A stretch of 64,000 bases of DNA. It comes from Cutaneotrichosporon cavernicola. Its lineage: Eukaryota > Basidiomycota > Tremellomycetes > Trichosporonales > Trichosporonaceae. The position numbers and the translations under genes are program-made. The stretch lies in contig NC_083394.1 of assembly GCF_030864355.1 (NCBI RefSeq), forward strand, positions 682,001 through 746,000, in the 5' to 3' direction. Positions 10,503-20,844 of the stretch are shown one piece after another. Positions within the stretch are counted from its first letter, which is position 1; each line of letters starts with the position of its first letter. The notes under the pieces are model-generated. The model made no database searches and was not told the DNA's origin. It worked only from the letters and a program-made list of their open reading frames with translations.

Positions 10503-11477
10503 CTGGAGTGATCAAAGGAGGAGAGGGGGAGGCGGATGGAGGGAGACTAGTTGGAGACTAGTTGGAGATCGGAGAGGTGAGATTAATGCGAGGAAGATGT
10601 ACAGTGGATTGTTATGGTGACGGATTGTTCATGTAGACATTGACATCAGGCAAAATTGGTTCCGTAGTCCAACTGCCCCACTCCCTAATAGTATTCCTCA
10701 TGAGAATGCGTGACTGATTTATTCTCTCCACTTTCGGTTGTATCTCTGTCCAGAATCTGACAACTACAGCCTAGGGTGCCCGTCATACCAACTGACCCTC
10801 TTGCGTCTCCTGTTGATTATCTAGAAGCCCCGAGCCCCGTTTACCTCTGTTCCTCGACTCCCTCAACCCTTTTCCTGATCGGCCTTTAGCAACGGATATC
10901 CGCTAACAGCACGAATGGCGTAGTCGCTCCCCACAAGTACAAGGCTGTAGTGGAGTCTCGGGTGAACAAAGACATTCTGTCGGGAGAACTGGACGATACC
11001 GGCCAGGTTGCGCCCAGAATACTGCGCCGGAATATCGGTCTCATGTTCAAGTCGTCTTACGCGGGCGAATGTCCTGTTTGAGGCATTGGGAGAGGACGAA
11101 CGCTGGACTATGAGTGAAATCCGTCAGCACTCAAATTCAAGGTGAATACTGTCGGAGACTTTCTCGGCACAGTCCTTTTACCGCCGATACTGACCGTCTC
11201 AACAACGGACTGGTTCAAACGCGGGCTATCCCTGTGCGATTGTTAGGCCATTCTGGGCCACATTTTACAAGAGGGGACAAAGGGCTCCTTAATTGTATTG
11301 AACGCTGACGAGCTGTGTGAAGAGGACATCAGTCGTTACGTTGGGGCGGATGGCGCCCCGATGATCCACGGTGACGTCGAGCGTCCTCAGCGCCCCAATG
11401 GATTTCCCACGTCGCCTCGACCTCATCTTTCTCTTCCAACCAACTCTCAATTTCCCGCCTCGATTCCCCATTCCACC
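10503..11477. other. Divergent intergenic region with one coding-like segment
   Basis: Lies between the divergent RNA15 homologue and the coiled-coil gene. A stretch on the plus strand at about 10911-11082, directly after a good acceptor (CCGCTAACAG), is open for about 57 codons (TNGVVAPHKYKAVVESRVNK, later LRRNIGLMFKSSYAGECPV) and stops at TGA. I recognise no family and see no first exon, so it is not called as a gene. The rest holds nothing clear. Confidence 0.4.
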
Positions 11478-12065
11478 ATGGAGCACGAACGCGACGACGA
11501 CTGGGTTTCTGGTATGTTCCCCGTTATCGAGCTGATCCAGTTACGCCGCCTGGCTCGCCTGCCACCCAGAAAGTCTTTGCGGACGCTGAGCTGGTATCGC
11601 CCAAGGAAGCGGGGTTCACCCACGACGAGGACGTGCGTATTCTCGAAGAAAAGAACTCGGCTCTAGCGGCCGAGAATTGCTTGCTCAAGCACGCCCTAGC
11701 TCAGGCCGTCGAGCGTATCGAGCGTAATGATGGTGAGTTGAGCTTGGGAACGTCAAACTGACATAGCGTGGGTGGCCATCCATGGCAAGACTCGTAAGGC
11801 CAAACATTCGACCAGTGAACCAATCGGTATTTCAAAGGTCCAGAATGCCCACAGATGCGTTAATCCTAGAAAGCAGGAGGATGACTTTTCCCGCCGCGCC
11901 GAACACGATACCAAGGTCGCACGGGAGGCGTTGGCGCGATACCTCGCGGCCGTGGATGGCAAGCCTCCGCCGTCATCCGCTTCGGTTACCCGCACGGGCG
12001 TTAAGCGTGAGCGGACCGAGAGCGAAGTCAAGGCGCTCGTCGAGTGGTGGTCGCAGGTAACGTAG
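11478..12065 (+). CDS. Hypothetical small coiled-coil protein
   Basis: Unrecognised protein of about 170 residues. The start ATG at 11478 has context CCACCATGG. Splicing a 29-nt intron (11513-11541) and one at about 11731-11766 (GTGAGT..CTGACATAG) gives MEHERDDDWVSVTPPGSPAT, then a leucine-zipper-like amphipathic helix (VRILEEKNSALAAENCLL followed by KHALAQAVERIERND), a Lys-rich segment, and an Ala/Arg-rich helix ending VEWWSQVT at 12065. The heptad-like Leu pattern suggests oligomerisation, but no basic DNA-binding region precedes it, so it is not a bZIP. A further intron beginning at GTAACG (12057) could extend it. Function unknown. Confidence 0.6.
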
Positions 12066-12846
12066 CTAGAGAAATCACGAGACATGTACAGAGGGCGGGG
12101 AAATATGAATGGAAACTGGGATACGCTAGGTGGGTAACGAGTCCAGTCTGTCGGGTTCAGTCGCTAAAGATGCCTCGTGTTCGTGGCGTGGTGGGAAGGG
12201 CTGTCTTACTCTGTTTTGTCCCAACCCAAATTGAGGGGTGTAGGTTGAAATGCAGGTCACAAAGTGAGGGTCTGGCACTGTACAAGTTTGCCATTTGTCG
12301 TTGGTGACGGTACAGTCTCGGTCCCTATGCACGGATCGAACTAACCTTCGACGCACAAGCCGTATCCGATTCAGCTTTTGTGTACTGTACCCCTTGGCTC
12401 ACAAAGGACACCACAGTGCGCACAGACTACTTGTGACAACTGAGGTACAGTGGAACAAAACACCCGAGACAGCAAGTTGTGCTCTGGTGACACAGGTGTG
12501 CAGGAGGCCGGAGGTAATGAGGCGACAGACGTTCATATGCAGCTGAGAGTGAGAGGAATTTCTGTCTCCGCAGCATCAATATCCACCCATATCCTGAGGC
12601 AGTCAGAGTTGGCCTGCCAACCATCACTGATGCATCTCGCTTCTCACTTCATCAGCAACTCGGGTAAGCCTTAGGTAATGGCATCATTCAAATACAGACT
12701 GTGAATTCATAGTGACAAACAATGTAAGGGGTCTATGGTATGACTTGGGATTATGGTAGTCTAACTGGCCAAAAGTACGGAGAAATCTACGAGCGCTGGG
12801 GTCTACAAGAGAGGAGAAAATCCAGCATTATGGGTCCAATTGGGAG
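12066..12846. other. Intergenic region, convergent gene ends
   Basis: Space between the coiled-coil gene (plus) and the His-rich gene (minus). I see only short, unconvincing open frames and no repeat or RNA gene. Confidence 0.5.
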
Positions 12847-13788
12847 CTAGTAGTGCGACCGCAACGTGGACACCCACTGGAACAGGTTGGCGACTGTGTC
12901 GAAACGGTTGGCAACGGGGACATACCGCGCGTACTGCATTGTGAGGTCCAAGTAGTGGCCCTCGTCGCGGAGGTCCCGCTCAGTGAATGGGAAGGCGGGC
13001 TCTCTGTAGGGGTCCGAAGAGGTCGAGAGACCATAAGAGGAGTTGGTAGGTTGGGTGGGGAAGGGAGTGAGCTCGCGGTTGGCGTGGTGGGCCGCCTCAG
13101 CCAGGAGTTCGAGGCTACCCTCGCGCGAAGGAGAGGCTTCGGTCGGAGGGGTGAGAGGGCGGACCGGAGGTGTGAGAGGGCGCGCCCATGAAGTGAGCGC
13201 GGCCACACCGGGAAGAGTTTCGGTGACGCGAGCGCGAGGCTGGACATGGGAGTGGGAGTAAGGCTCAAACCGGTGGGCCTTGGGCTTGTTCTCGTCTGTC
13301 CAGCGGGGGGTCTTGGTTGCCGGACGCGTAGCCGAGTTCCCGAACGAACACTTGTTCTTACCGCAGGGCCGACAGACGCGGCGCGGACTCTCGAGATCGA
13401 CTTCGATAAAGCAGCGCCAGCCGTTACGCTCACAGCGGACACAACGCTGAGTGTCGACGACCTCAAGAAGAGTACGGTCGTGGATGTACTCTTTCTCAAG
13501 TTTAGCAGGGACAGGGATGGGCGACTCACCTCGCGCATGTACTTGGCAGAGTCGCGCTTCGAGCGCATCTTGTGGACGGCGCTAGGCTCGTAGTCGTTGT
13601 CGTCACTGTGCCTGATGTCAGCATGTAAGAAGGCGAGGACCGCACATGTAGGGTGACGACGGGGGCGAGGCCTGGCCGTGACCATAACCGTGACCATGAG
13701 TGTGGGCCGAGTGCATCCCAATAGCCGGGAATTGCTCGTGGGCATGGGGATGGGCGTGGCCATGGGCGTGGTAGTGGTTGAGCGACAT
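12847..13788 (-). CDS. His-rich protein with Zn2Cys6-like cysteine cluster
   Basis: Putative basidiomycete transcription regulator. The start ATG at 13788 opens a His/Gly-rich N terminus (MSLNHYHAHGHAHPHAHEQF, later MHSAHTHGHGYGHGQ). After introns at about 13616-13647 and 13496-13530 (GTGAGT, CTAAAC, TTGAG), the protein reads KEYIHDRTLLEVVDTQRCVR and then a cysteine cluster with spacing C-x2-C-x6-C-x12-C-x2-C-x4-C, ending CGKNKC. This resembles the Gal4-type Zn2Cys6 domain except for the short last loop and a hydrophobic, acidic middle in place of the usual basic RRRK segment. The C-terminal part is Pro/Thr/Ser-rich and ends WVSTLRSHY at 12847. Whether it binds DNA is inference; a zinc-binding or protein-interaction role is equally possible. 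Confidence 0.65.
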
Positions 13789-14645
13789 GGTGCGAGCGAA
13801 TCTAGGAAGAGAGAACAAAAGGGGGTGGGGGTTGGGCCAGTGTAAGGCTACGGTTGAAGATATATGGCAGATGGGCGATGAGAGTAGAGGAGAGGACGAG
13901 GGAGGGTGGTTCAAGAGAGAACAGCACACGCCAAAAGGATCGCTGATGGATAACAGCAAACTGGTACACTACGGGAGAGCAAGGTAGCAACAGCAGCCCC
14001 CCGGCACCGCCGGGGGGCTGGGGATGGCTGGAGGGGCCTGGTGTTGCGACGTCGTGCACGAGGCACACGAGGCCGAGTATCCTCACCACAGGCTGGGATC
14101 TTAACTGATTTGTAGAGAAACACGATTGCGAAGCATACCTTCCTTTCAGAGAGCCCTGACGCGCCACCGGTCGTGACAGGTGGTAGCTGTGGCGCCGGCA
14201 GGGGCAGGGGGAAGAGTAAGAGGGAGTCAGCGGTAGGAGGTCAGAGGATGTTAAAGAGGTCAGAGCTTAGGTTTAATGACCCTGTTGCCGGTGTTGTCTT
14301 GTTGCCCTGGTGGACAAATGTTGCGGGGGATAGCGGATGATTATTGTGACGTGAAGATGAAAGGGATTGAGCCAGAGGAGAAGAGAGAAAACATTTATTG
14401 TATATTTTTTTAAGAGAGGCGTGTTCTGTATTCCCTTGATCTTTTGGTATCCTGGGTTTTGTCCTGATCCTTGAACATATTCCACTCAAACCTTTGGATG
14501 ACATCAGTATTAACCGCAATTAACCGGTTCTGCTGGGACGGATGCGGGGCCCACAAAGCACATGACCCACATGACCATTGACTACAACTCGCCACCCAAC
14601 CCAACCACTCAACTTGATGTCTCTTCTTCATCATCTCTATCCACC
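13789..14645. other. Divergent intergenic region with strong GC hairpin
   Basis: Promoter and leader region between the His-rich gene (minus) and the Yippee gene (plus). It includes the perfect 11-bp-stem hairpin at 13994-14018, listed separately. An in-frame ATG at 14562 could extend the Yippee protein upstream. No other gene is supported. Confidence 0.5.
13994..14018. repeat. Perfect GC-rich inverted repeat (11-bp stem, 3-nt loop)
   Basis: AGCCCCCCGGC and its exact reverse complement GCCGGGGGGCT flank the trinucleotide ACC. It sits about 206 bp upstream of the His-rich gene's start codon, so it may lie in that gene's 5' leader or promoter. Confidence 0.85.
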
Positions 14646-15518
14646 ATGCAGTCTCCCTTATCGTCAGGCGCAACGCGCCTCGACGTCGCCAACTCTCTTC
14701 TCCTCAACCCCAAGGGCGGCACCCTGAGCAGGCTAGACCTCCACCAGTTACCGGATGACAAGCCAGTCTTTGCGTGCGCAAAGTGCTCCGAGGTTCTAGT
14801 AGGTCCAAGCGGTTTTCGCACCCAGGGGATGGTGTGTGTCCAGAAGTTGTGGCTTCTGACCGCTTTCCTCTGAATATCACACTCCCTAGTTCAACGTCCT
14901 TTACGGATGCTATCGAGTCCTGCGAAAGCACTCTACCCAAACTGATCCTATCCTCTGACGCACAGGCACTTCAGGACGAGCTCGTATCGCAGGCGTTCAC
15001 CGGCCGCTCGGGCCGTGCATAGTACTACCACTACCGAACATGTCTGACAGCCAGCCTCATGAACTCGACCATCAACACGAATCTAGGCAAGCGTGAAGAG
15101 CGCAAGCTTATGTGGGTTGGTTAGTGGCGGTGGCGGACGGGGCTGTGTTTAGTAGTGTGCCGTGGCGGGGGCGGTGGGTTGGAACGCCTTTACAGAAACA
15201 GAGGTCCCGATCTACTCCTTGTTATCCCCTGCCGCCTCACGGCATCGTTGCGCGTCTCCCACGCACTGGATCTTCTATTCGCTCCGTGGTCCTCTCTTGC
15301 GGTCTGCTCGGACGCTTCGCTTACCCCAGAACGGGGAGACACACAGTTGCGGATCTTCACTGCGCCTCTTGCGACGCAGAGGTCGGCTGGATGTACATCA
15401 AGGCGCCGACTGGTGATCAGAGGTACAAGGAGGGTGGGTGCTTCTCGGCACAGAGCTGATATCAGGTCGTTACATTCTCGAGGAGGCCCAGATTGTCAAG
15501 GAGAACAACTGGCGGTGA
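14646..15518 (+). CDS. Yippee-family zinc-binding protein (Moh1-like)
   Basis: Small Yippee-domain protein; the fold is a Zn-binding beta-tent related to cereblon and Mis18, and yeast Moh1 is the fungal relative. Exons 14646-14798, 14966-15014, 15051-15111, 15330-15433 and 15466-15518 sum to 420 nt, or 139 residues. Both Zn knuckles are present: FACAKCSEVL near the N terminus and DLHCASCDAEVGWMYIKAP after THE conserved ITGRHTVA. Other family blocks are QDELVSQAFTGRSG, LGKREERKL, GDQRYKEGRYILEEAQIVKE and the terminal NNWR. The usual aromatic-rich GRAYLF segment reads GPSLMNSTI here. Introns range from 32 nt (15434-15465) to 218 nt. The start at 14646 (CCACCATGC) is preferred; 14562 is an in-frame alternative. 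Confidence 0.88.
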
Positions 15519-16539
15519 CATATGACCCAGTAAGCTAGTTATCGTCCTAGAGCTGACATCAGGTTTTAGGGGGGGTTGTATACAGAGTGCGATGTATAGA
15601 TCTGCTTGTGGAACAGGATATCGTGATGGGGAGGCGAATATCTCCCATACCGCCGGAGAGGGTCGCAAACTTCCCGCTTCCCGACTCCAAGGTTCCCGGT
15701 ACCCGTGTCCCGACATGACAGAAGGCGCTTCGGAGCACCGTGACGCCGACTGCCACGCCGTCTACACGCCGGCCGCAGGCGTGGGAGTGTGGCGGCGGTA
15801 ACATGAGTGGCGACATCAGAGCTGCGTGACGCTTCGTGCGCCCCAGGCCTTGGTCCTTGGTCCGCGGGGCGTCACGCAACCATTCCCATTGCCTCGTGGC
15901 TTAATGGGTAGAGTGTGAGTGTGCGGTGCTGGGGCGAAGAGCCCGAGTTTGTACGCCAGCTGTACAAGCAAGCCCTCGCGGATTGTGGATTGTTCCGGTC
16001 GTGGAGTACTGACGGGCCAGACGAGGCTTCGGAGGAAATACGTTTCTCACGCGAGCGTGCTATCGGCATGCCCGTGGTGCGCATGACCTTGGTAACCTTG
16101 ATACACCCCGAGTTGAGCGATCCCCCAGTATGGCCTGGTCCGCCGTCCCAGATATCCGTTTGACAGACGGAAAGTGGCCGGCTGTTTGTGCCGCGGCTGC
16201 GATTCGAGGACCGTACGCATGTGGCGGGTGGTCGCAAGTCCTCCCACGCGTTGACGATGCCCGGCCGTCCAACTGCCAAGTAGGGGTCAGAGGTGGTCAG
16301 GTGTCAGCCCAGAGTTACCGTGTACTGGCGCGGTAGCTCCCATGTTGAGTCGCGAATGACTGGTCAACCGCCAACATCCTCCATAATCCGGTGTCAAACG
16401 GTCCTCTGCCTGGTCATTTATCACTCCACCTCTCCCCACTCCTCCTCCAAACCTCTCGCTTTCAGTCTCCATCCCCCGCCCCACACCGCCCACCAAGTCA
16501 CGCACCCAACTGCATCTTCAGACTGTAGTTTAAGCGTGC
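15519..16539. other. Intergenic region between Yippee and CMD-family genes
   Basis: About 1 kb between two convergent genes. Open frames are short and not family-like. A tRNA A-box-like string at about 15896-15906 has no matching B box. Nothing else seen. Confidence 0.45.
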
Positions 16540-17318
16540 TTACGCAGTCGACGAGCCCTCGCCCTTCTCCGCGGCCACCTCGGCGCGGTACGCCTCGATC
16601 GCCTCCTCGCACACGCGGAAACTTGGGTTAGTGTGTGCGCTGTCGTATACCCTCCCCTCCTACCATCACCCTCTCTCCCACTGCCAACCCTTGCCCTCCT
16701 TCCTTCCTTCCTCGCCTCCCTGTCTCCTCCTCTCGCTCCTCTCGCCCCTCTCGCTCCTCTCCTCCCTTCGCTAGCCCCCCCTCTCGTCAGCCCACTCACG
16801 CCTCAAGACCCTTCGGGAACCCGCCGTAACCCGTGACATGCAGCATCGCCTCGCGGATGTTGTCCTCCGTCAGGCCGTTACGCAGCGCGCCGCGCGTGTG
16901 CGCCGCCAGCTCGGCCTTGTGTCCGCCAATTGCGAGGATGCTTCCATTAGCTCCACTCAACATGGACCCACGTGATGACGACGAGCGAGCGGTACTTGAG
17001 CTCAAGGCCCGGACGGGACCAGAGACCCTCCCATGCCGAGCGGGTGATGTACTCCTGTGCGGGGCGCGAGAACTCGGACTTGCGCGTGGCCAGCTGGTTG
17101 TCGACGTACTTGTCGCCGAGGACGGTGCGGCGCTTGTGTGAGCGGGTTTGGAGACGCAGGTAGACGAGTGCGAGTGAGACTGGCTGCCCTCTCCGTAGAC
17201 CAACAGCACACCAGAGAGGAGGCAGACCACACCGTAGAGGACTCACCTGCTTCATGCCGAGGTCGAAGAGCGTCTTCTCGGCGGCCTCGCGGGCCTGCTG
17301 GTCGGCGGCGTCAGACAT
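16540..17318 (-). CDS. Carboxymuconolactone decarboxylase-family protein
   Basis: CMD/AhpD-superfamily protein resembling gamma-carboxymuconolactone decarboxylase, the enzyme of the protocatechuate branch of the beta-ketoadipate pathway. The start ATG at 17318 gives [20 protein letters not shown]. Further exons read [70 protein letters not shown] and [20 protein letters not shown], then [20 protein letters not shown]. The Trp-Gly(Leu)-x-Arg-Pro-Gly-Leu block and the GHxxELxxHxRxALxNG block are CMD signatures. No CxxC peroxidatic motif is visible, so a decarboxylase-like or unknown role fits better than an AhpD-like reductase. The intron at about 16625-16799 has a very pyrimidine-rich plus strand. 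No other pathway genes are adjacent. Confidence 0.82.
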
Positions 17319-17815
17319 GTTTCCAGAGTTAGTGATGGAGAGATGGAGAGTAACAACTTGTGTATTATAATTGTCCAGCTATTTCCGCTGCGGTCTGGGT
17401 CTGGAGCTGGAGGACCTCGGCGTTGGCCGGGGAGACGAAGGGCGAAGTAAACCCGAATGCCAATCTCAATCTTGGTGGAGGTGGGCTTATGACTTAGCCG
17501 AAGTGTCACAACATTGCTTGACTCAAACCAACAACAACAACCGTTGATCACTTCTATGTCCTCAATTGAGAGGGGGCGGATTGCAAGTCATCGTGGTGGT
17601 AGAGACGTGCATGTTGCCAAGGCGGTGACTGTATGACAGCTCACACGTTATGTGCGGAACGACGATGTGGAGACCCCGAGCAGATCGGATAAACCAAGTT
17701 GACATCAACTTGGGTGGCTCCTATCTGCGCTGGTAGAGCAACGTCGACTCGATGGAGAGAGAGAGCAAGCTGACGTAGGTTATAGATCTCAGCCTACCTC
17801 CACGCCTTAAATGAA
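17319..17815. other. Divergent intergenic region
   Basis: About 500 bp between the CMD-family gene (minus) and the Ada-like gene (plus). It must hold both promoters. No clear element is visible. Confidence 0.45.
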
Positions 17816-18112
17816 ATGTTTGAATGCATCGCCTCCCAATCACCCTTACCAATGGCCTCTGGCCGCACGTACACCCTCCTTTCCGCGGCGGGGCCGTACA
17901 CTTCCCCCACTCCTGGCACACTCGGCGGTCACCGGCGCAGCCGCATCTACGGGCGCCTCGACTGTCCCTCGGCACTACGCGCAATTGCACGGGGCGAGTA
18001 CGTTACGCACCGCGTCTTCTTCGCGGACGAGGCGGCAGCAATCGAGGCCGGGTTCAGGCCGTGCGGCGCTTGTATGCGCGACAAATACCAAGCGTGGAAG
18101 AAGGCCGGATGA
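17816..18112 (+). CDS. Stand-alone Ada-type metal-binding domain protein
   Basis: Single-exon gene for a 98-residue protein, or 86 if translation begins at the ATG at 17852 (MASGRTYTLLSAAGPYTSPT). It continues PGTLGGHRRSRIYGRLDCPS, ALRAIARGEYVTHRVFFADE and AAAIEAGFRPCGACMRDKYQ. The LDCPSAL and AGFRPCGAC motifs match the four-cysteine Zn site of the N-terminal domain of E. coli Ada, though I count only three Cys in the core (DCP, RPCGAC). No methyltransferase or HTH domain follows. Short proteins of this exact kind are, to my recollection, common in bacteria and scattered in fungi. The lack of introns in a region where neighbours have many is consistent with horizontal acquisition. Function unknown; possibly DNA-damage or metal related. 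Confidence 0.75.
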   Translation: MFECIASQSPLPMASGRTYTLLSAAGPYTSPTPGTLGGHRRSRIYGRLDCPSALRAIARGEYVTHRVFFADEAAAIEAGFRPCGACMRDKYQAWKKAG

Positions 18113-18690
18113 CAAGTGGAGAGTTGATATCTGGTCCCAGAGCTGTATCTGGGTGCATGATGATGATGGTTACGAGGCGTTAACCGGCCCGGATCAACCG
18201 CGGATCGGCTGGCCGTATCAAGCCTCGGCAGCCACATATTAATCACGTTGTTCACCCAATACATCTGTGCCGAGGCTGTCGAGCTGTCAAGCTGACGAGC
18301 ATTGTTGAGACCACCCCATTTTTCAGGTCTCACCGCGGTTGGTCCGCGAGGTAGGGGTAAGGTGGGGGTGGGGTCCCCATTCTCCCCACTCTTACACACC
18401 TACGGAAGAGGTAATGTAAACTTGGAGATTGCAGAAGCGAGCGCTGCCTGTTTACTGTGCCGGACTCGGACCTTGAATAAACCCTTTGGCTTGGCGTAAT
18501 GCCCACCGCGTCCCTTTAGGTCCCATACCAGCCATCACAACCACAAACCTCACGTGAGGAGTGAATGGTTGTAACCATCCCAACCCAACAGTTTGTCACA
18601 CGTCTTGAGAATCTCAGCATCGCCTCATAAACCTTGCTCTTACCAACGGAAAAATCTCTTGACGAGATCGACTCGATTTCCTAACTCACC
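18113..18690 (+). promoter_or_regulatory. Upstream region of the vacuolar amino-acid transporter
   Basis: About 580 bp before the transporter start. It contains the perfect palindrome CCTCACGTGAGG at 18548-18559, whose core CACGTG is the site of Cbf1/Pho4-type bHLH factors. No gene is supported. Confidence 0.5.
18548..18559. promoter_or_regulatory. Perfect 12-bp palindrome with CACGTG E-box
   Basis: CCTCACGTGAGG equals its own reverse complement and lies about 130 bp upstream of the transporter ATG. CACGTG is the known core for bHLH regulators of the Cbf1/Pho4/USF type. Use as an operator is inference. Confidence 0.5.
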
Positions 18691-20678
18691 ATGTCATCGC
18701 CGGAGAGCGACATCCACCAGGCGGGGAGGGAGTACCCCCGCGGGGCGAGAGGCAGTGTCGTTGGCCTTGTAAAGCGCTGTAAGTCTCCCGGCCTCATTCG
18801 TTCTGACAAACAGATGCGAAAATGGAGGAGCGATACCACCACGACCTCGCCCTCAGCTCGGGATTCAGCGAGTATCATATGGGTGACGATGATGTCGAGC
18901 GTGACGGCGCGGGTCCGAGCTACGGCACGACTACAGCGCACGGCCACCGGCGCCGGAGCGACGTCGGGCCCCGCGATGTGGATGAGAATGCGCCGCTGCT
19001 CCGCAAGCCGTCGCGCGTCGATAACATGGCCGCCAACATCAACGTACACGGCGGCTCGAGTACCGACGGCCAGACCTTGTTCAACTCGATCGGCGTGCTG
19101 ATTGGCATCGGTCTGCTGAGTATGCCGCTCGCGTACTCGTACGCTGGGTGGATTGGGGGCACGATCCTGGTCGTAGCGTTTTCCGCAATTACATGCCACA
19201 CGTAAGTAACCCGATGGACGTGCTGACACCAGGGGCAAGCTCCTCGCGCGCCTGCTGTACGCGGACGTGTCGCTGGGAAGCTATACCGATATTGGAATGG
19301 CGGCATTTGGTCCGCGGGCCGGCGGCGCGATCCAGGTCCTCTTCTGCACCGAGCTGTTTGCATTCGGCGTCGCGCTTACCGTGCTCTTCGGTGACTCGAT
19401 GAACGCCGTCGTCCCCTACTACTCGGCTGAGACTTGGATGGCGCTCGGCTTCTTCGTCGTCCTTCCGACAACGTTTATGCCGCTGAGGTGGCTCGCCGTG
19501 CCCTCTGTCCTCTCGACAGCGGCAGTTGTCGTGCTCATTGGCATTATCGCGTTCGACGGCCTGTGGAAGAAACACGCACCCGGCTCACTGCACGAGCCGA
19601 TGGAGACCCGCTTCGGGCCCGATTTGAAGATGATGAACTGGGTCGGTGGTGTCGGCCTCATCCTCGCCGGCTATGGCGGACACGCAGTCATCCCCGCGAT
19701 CGCAAAGGACGCACGTAACCCGGCTGCCATTGACCGCCTCTTCAACATCTCCTTCACTGTCGCCGGCGCCGTCGCTGTCATCACCGGCGCAATGGGATAC
19801 CTCATGATGGGCGACGACGTCTCGGACGAGATCTCAAAGGACATGATGAACCCCAAAATGAAGTACCCCAAGGCGATCAACAACGTCGCCCTGTGGATGA
19901 TCGTCCTCGTCCCTCTGACCAAGTACGGACTCACCAGTCGGCCGTTGCACGTCGCTTGCGAGGGCTTCCTCGGCATTGCGCCCTCTGCAGCTCAGGTAGC
20001 GGCAGACGAGGCTGAGATCGTGGGCGAGGCGCCAGCTCCTCCTCGCATCAACGTTGAGGCACCTGATGCGTCGGCTTCCGGCCACCGTCTCCGCCGCGTC
20101 TCGTTCGCCGTCACGTCGGCCCTCACGCGTATCGGCGAGAGCGACTACATTAACAATGACGATGAGGAGTGCGAGCAGCCCGACGACCACCACCACCACC
20201 ACCATCATCACCGGAAGAGCGTCGCGCCTGCGACTCCGACCTCGGCTGAGGGCGGCAAGGGTGTCGCCCGTGCTATCATGCGCATCGTCATCACCATCGC
20301 CGCCACGGTCGTCGCGATCGTCCTCCCGGGTTTCGAAAAGGTCATGGCCTTCCTCGGCAGTAAGTCTGCACCCAACCTATTCTAGACGCGCGTTGCTCTG
20401 AGATGCTGACTGTGCGCGTAGATTTCTCCGCCTTTTTGATTTGCATTATTCTCCCTGTGAGTTGACCGAGGATTGATTGCAGCTGCCAATGTATCACGTG
20501 CTGATGCCAGATCGGCTTCTACCTCCGCCTGGCGCCGACTGTCCTCGGAGTCAAGGACAGCCCGGCGACCCGCTGGCAGAGGACCCTCCACCTCGTCATC
20601 CTCGTCATCAGCACCGTACTCATGATCATGGGCACCATCTGGGCATTTATTCCCGGCACCGGCCGGGGCGGGGATTAG
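18691..20678 (+). CDS. Vacuolar amino-acid transporter, Avt1-like (AAAP family)
   Basis: Amino-acid/auxin-permease-family transporter resembling yeast Avt1, which imports neutral amino acids into the vacuole using the proton gradient. The start is the ATG at 18691 (MSSPESDIHQAG). A long hydrophilic N terminus with the DENAPLLRKPS dileucine-like motif precedes TM1 (LFNSIGVLIGIGLLSMPLAY), which carries the typical GIGxLSMP. Further spans include YTDIGMAAFGPRAGGAIQVL, WVGGVGLILAGYGGHAVIPA and GYLMMGDDVSDEI. A long cytosolic loop before the last spans contains an acidic patch and eight consecutive His codons (20188-20211). The 3' exons give NFSAFLICIILP, then IGFYLRLAPTVLGV and the last span ending IPGTGRGGD at 20678. 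Exons include 18691-18779, 18815-19201 and a long one from about 19233. Confidence 0.88.
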
Positions 20679-20844
20679 TGTGGAGGCGTGATGCCAAGCG
20701 GTGTGGAGAAGAGTTAAAAACCTTGCCAACGAGTTGTGGCAGAATTAAATATCATGACCGTCTTGCCAAGCTCTTGCGTGCTGTTTGTATTGTACACGTG
20801 CATGCAATAATATGAAATGTAGTCAAAAGTCTATAATGGGGTGG

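Noticed and set aside
15890..15965. tRNA-like A box (TGGCTTAATGG)
   Set aside because: No matching B box (GGTTCGANTCC) or acceptor stem at the right distance.
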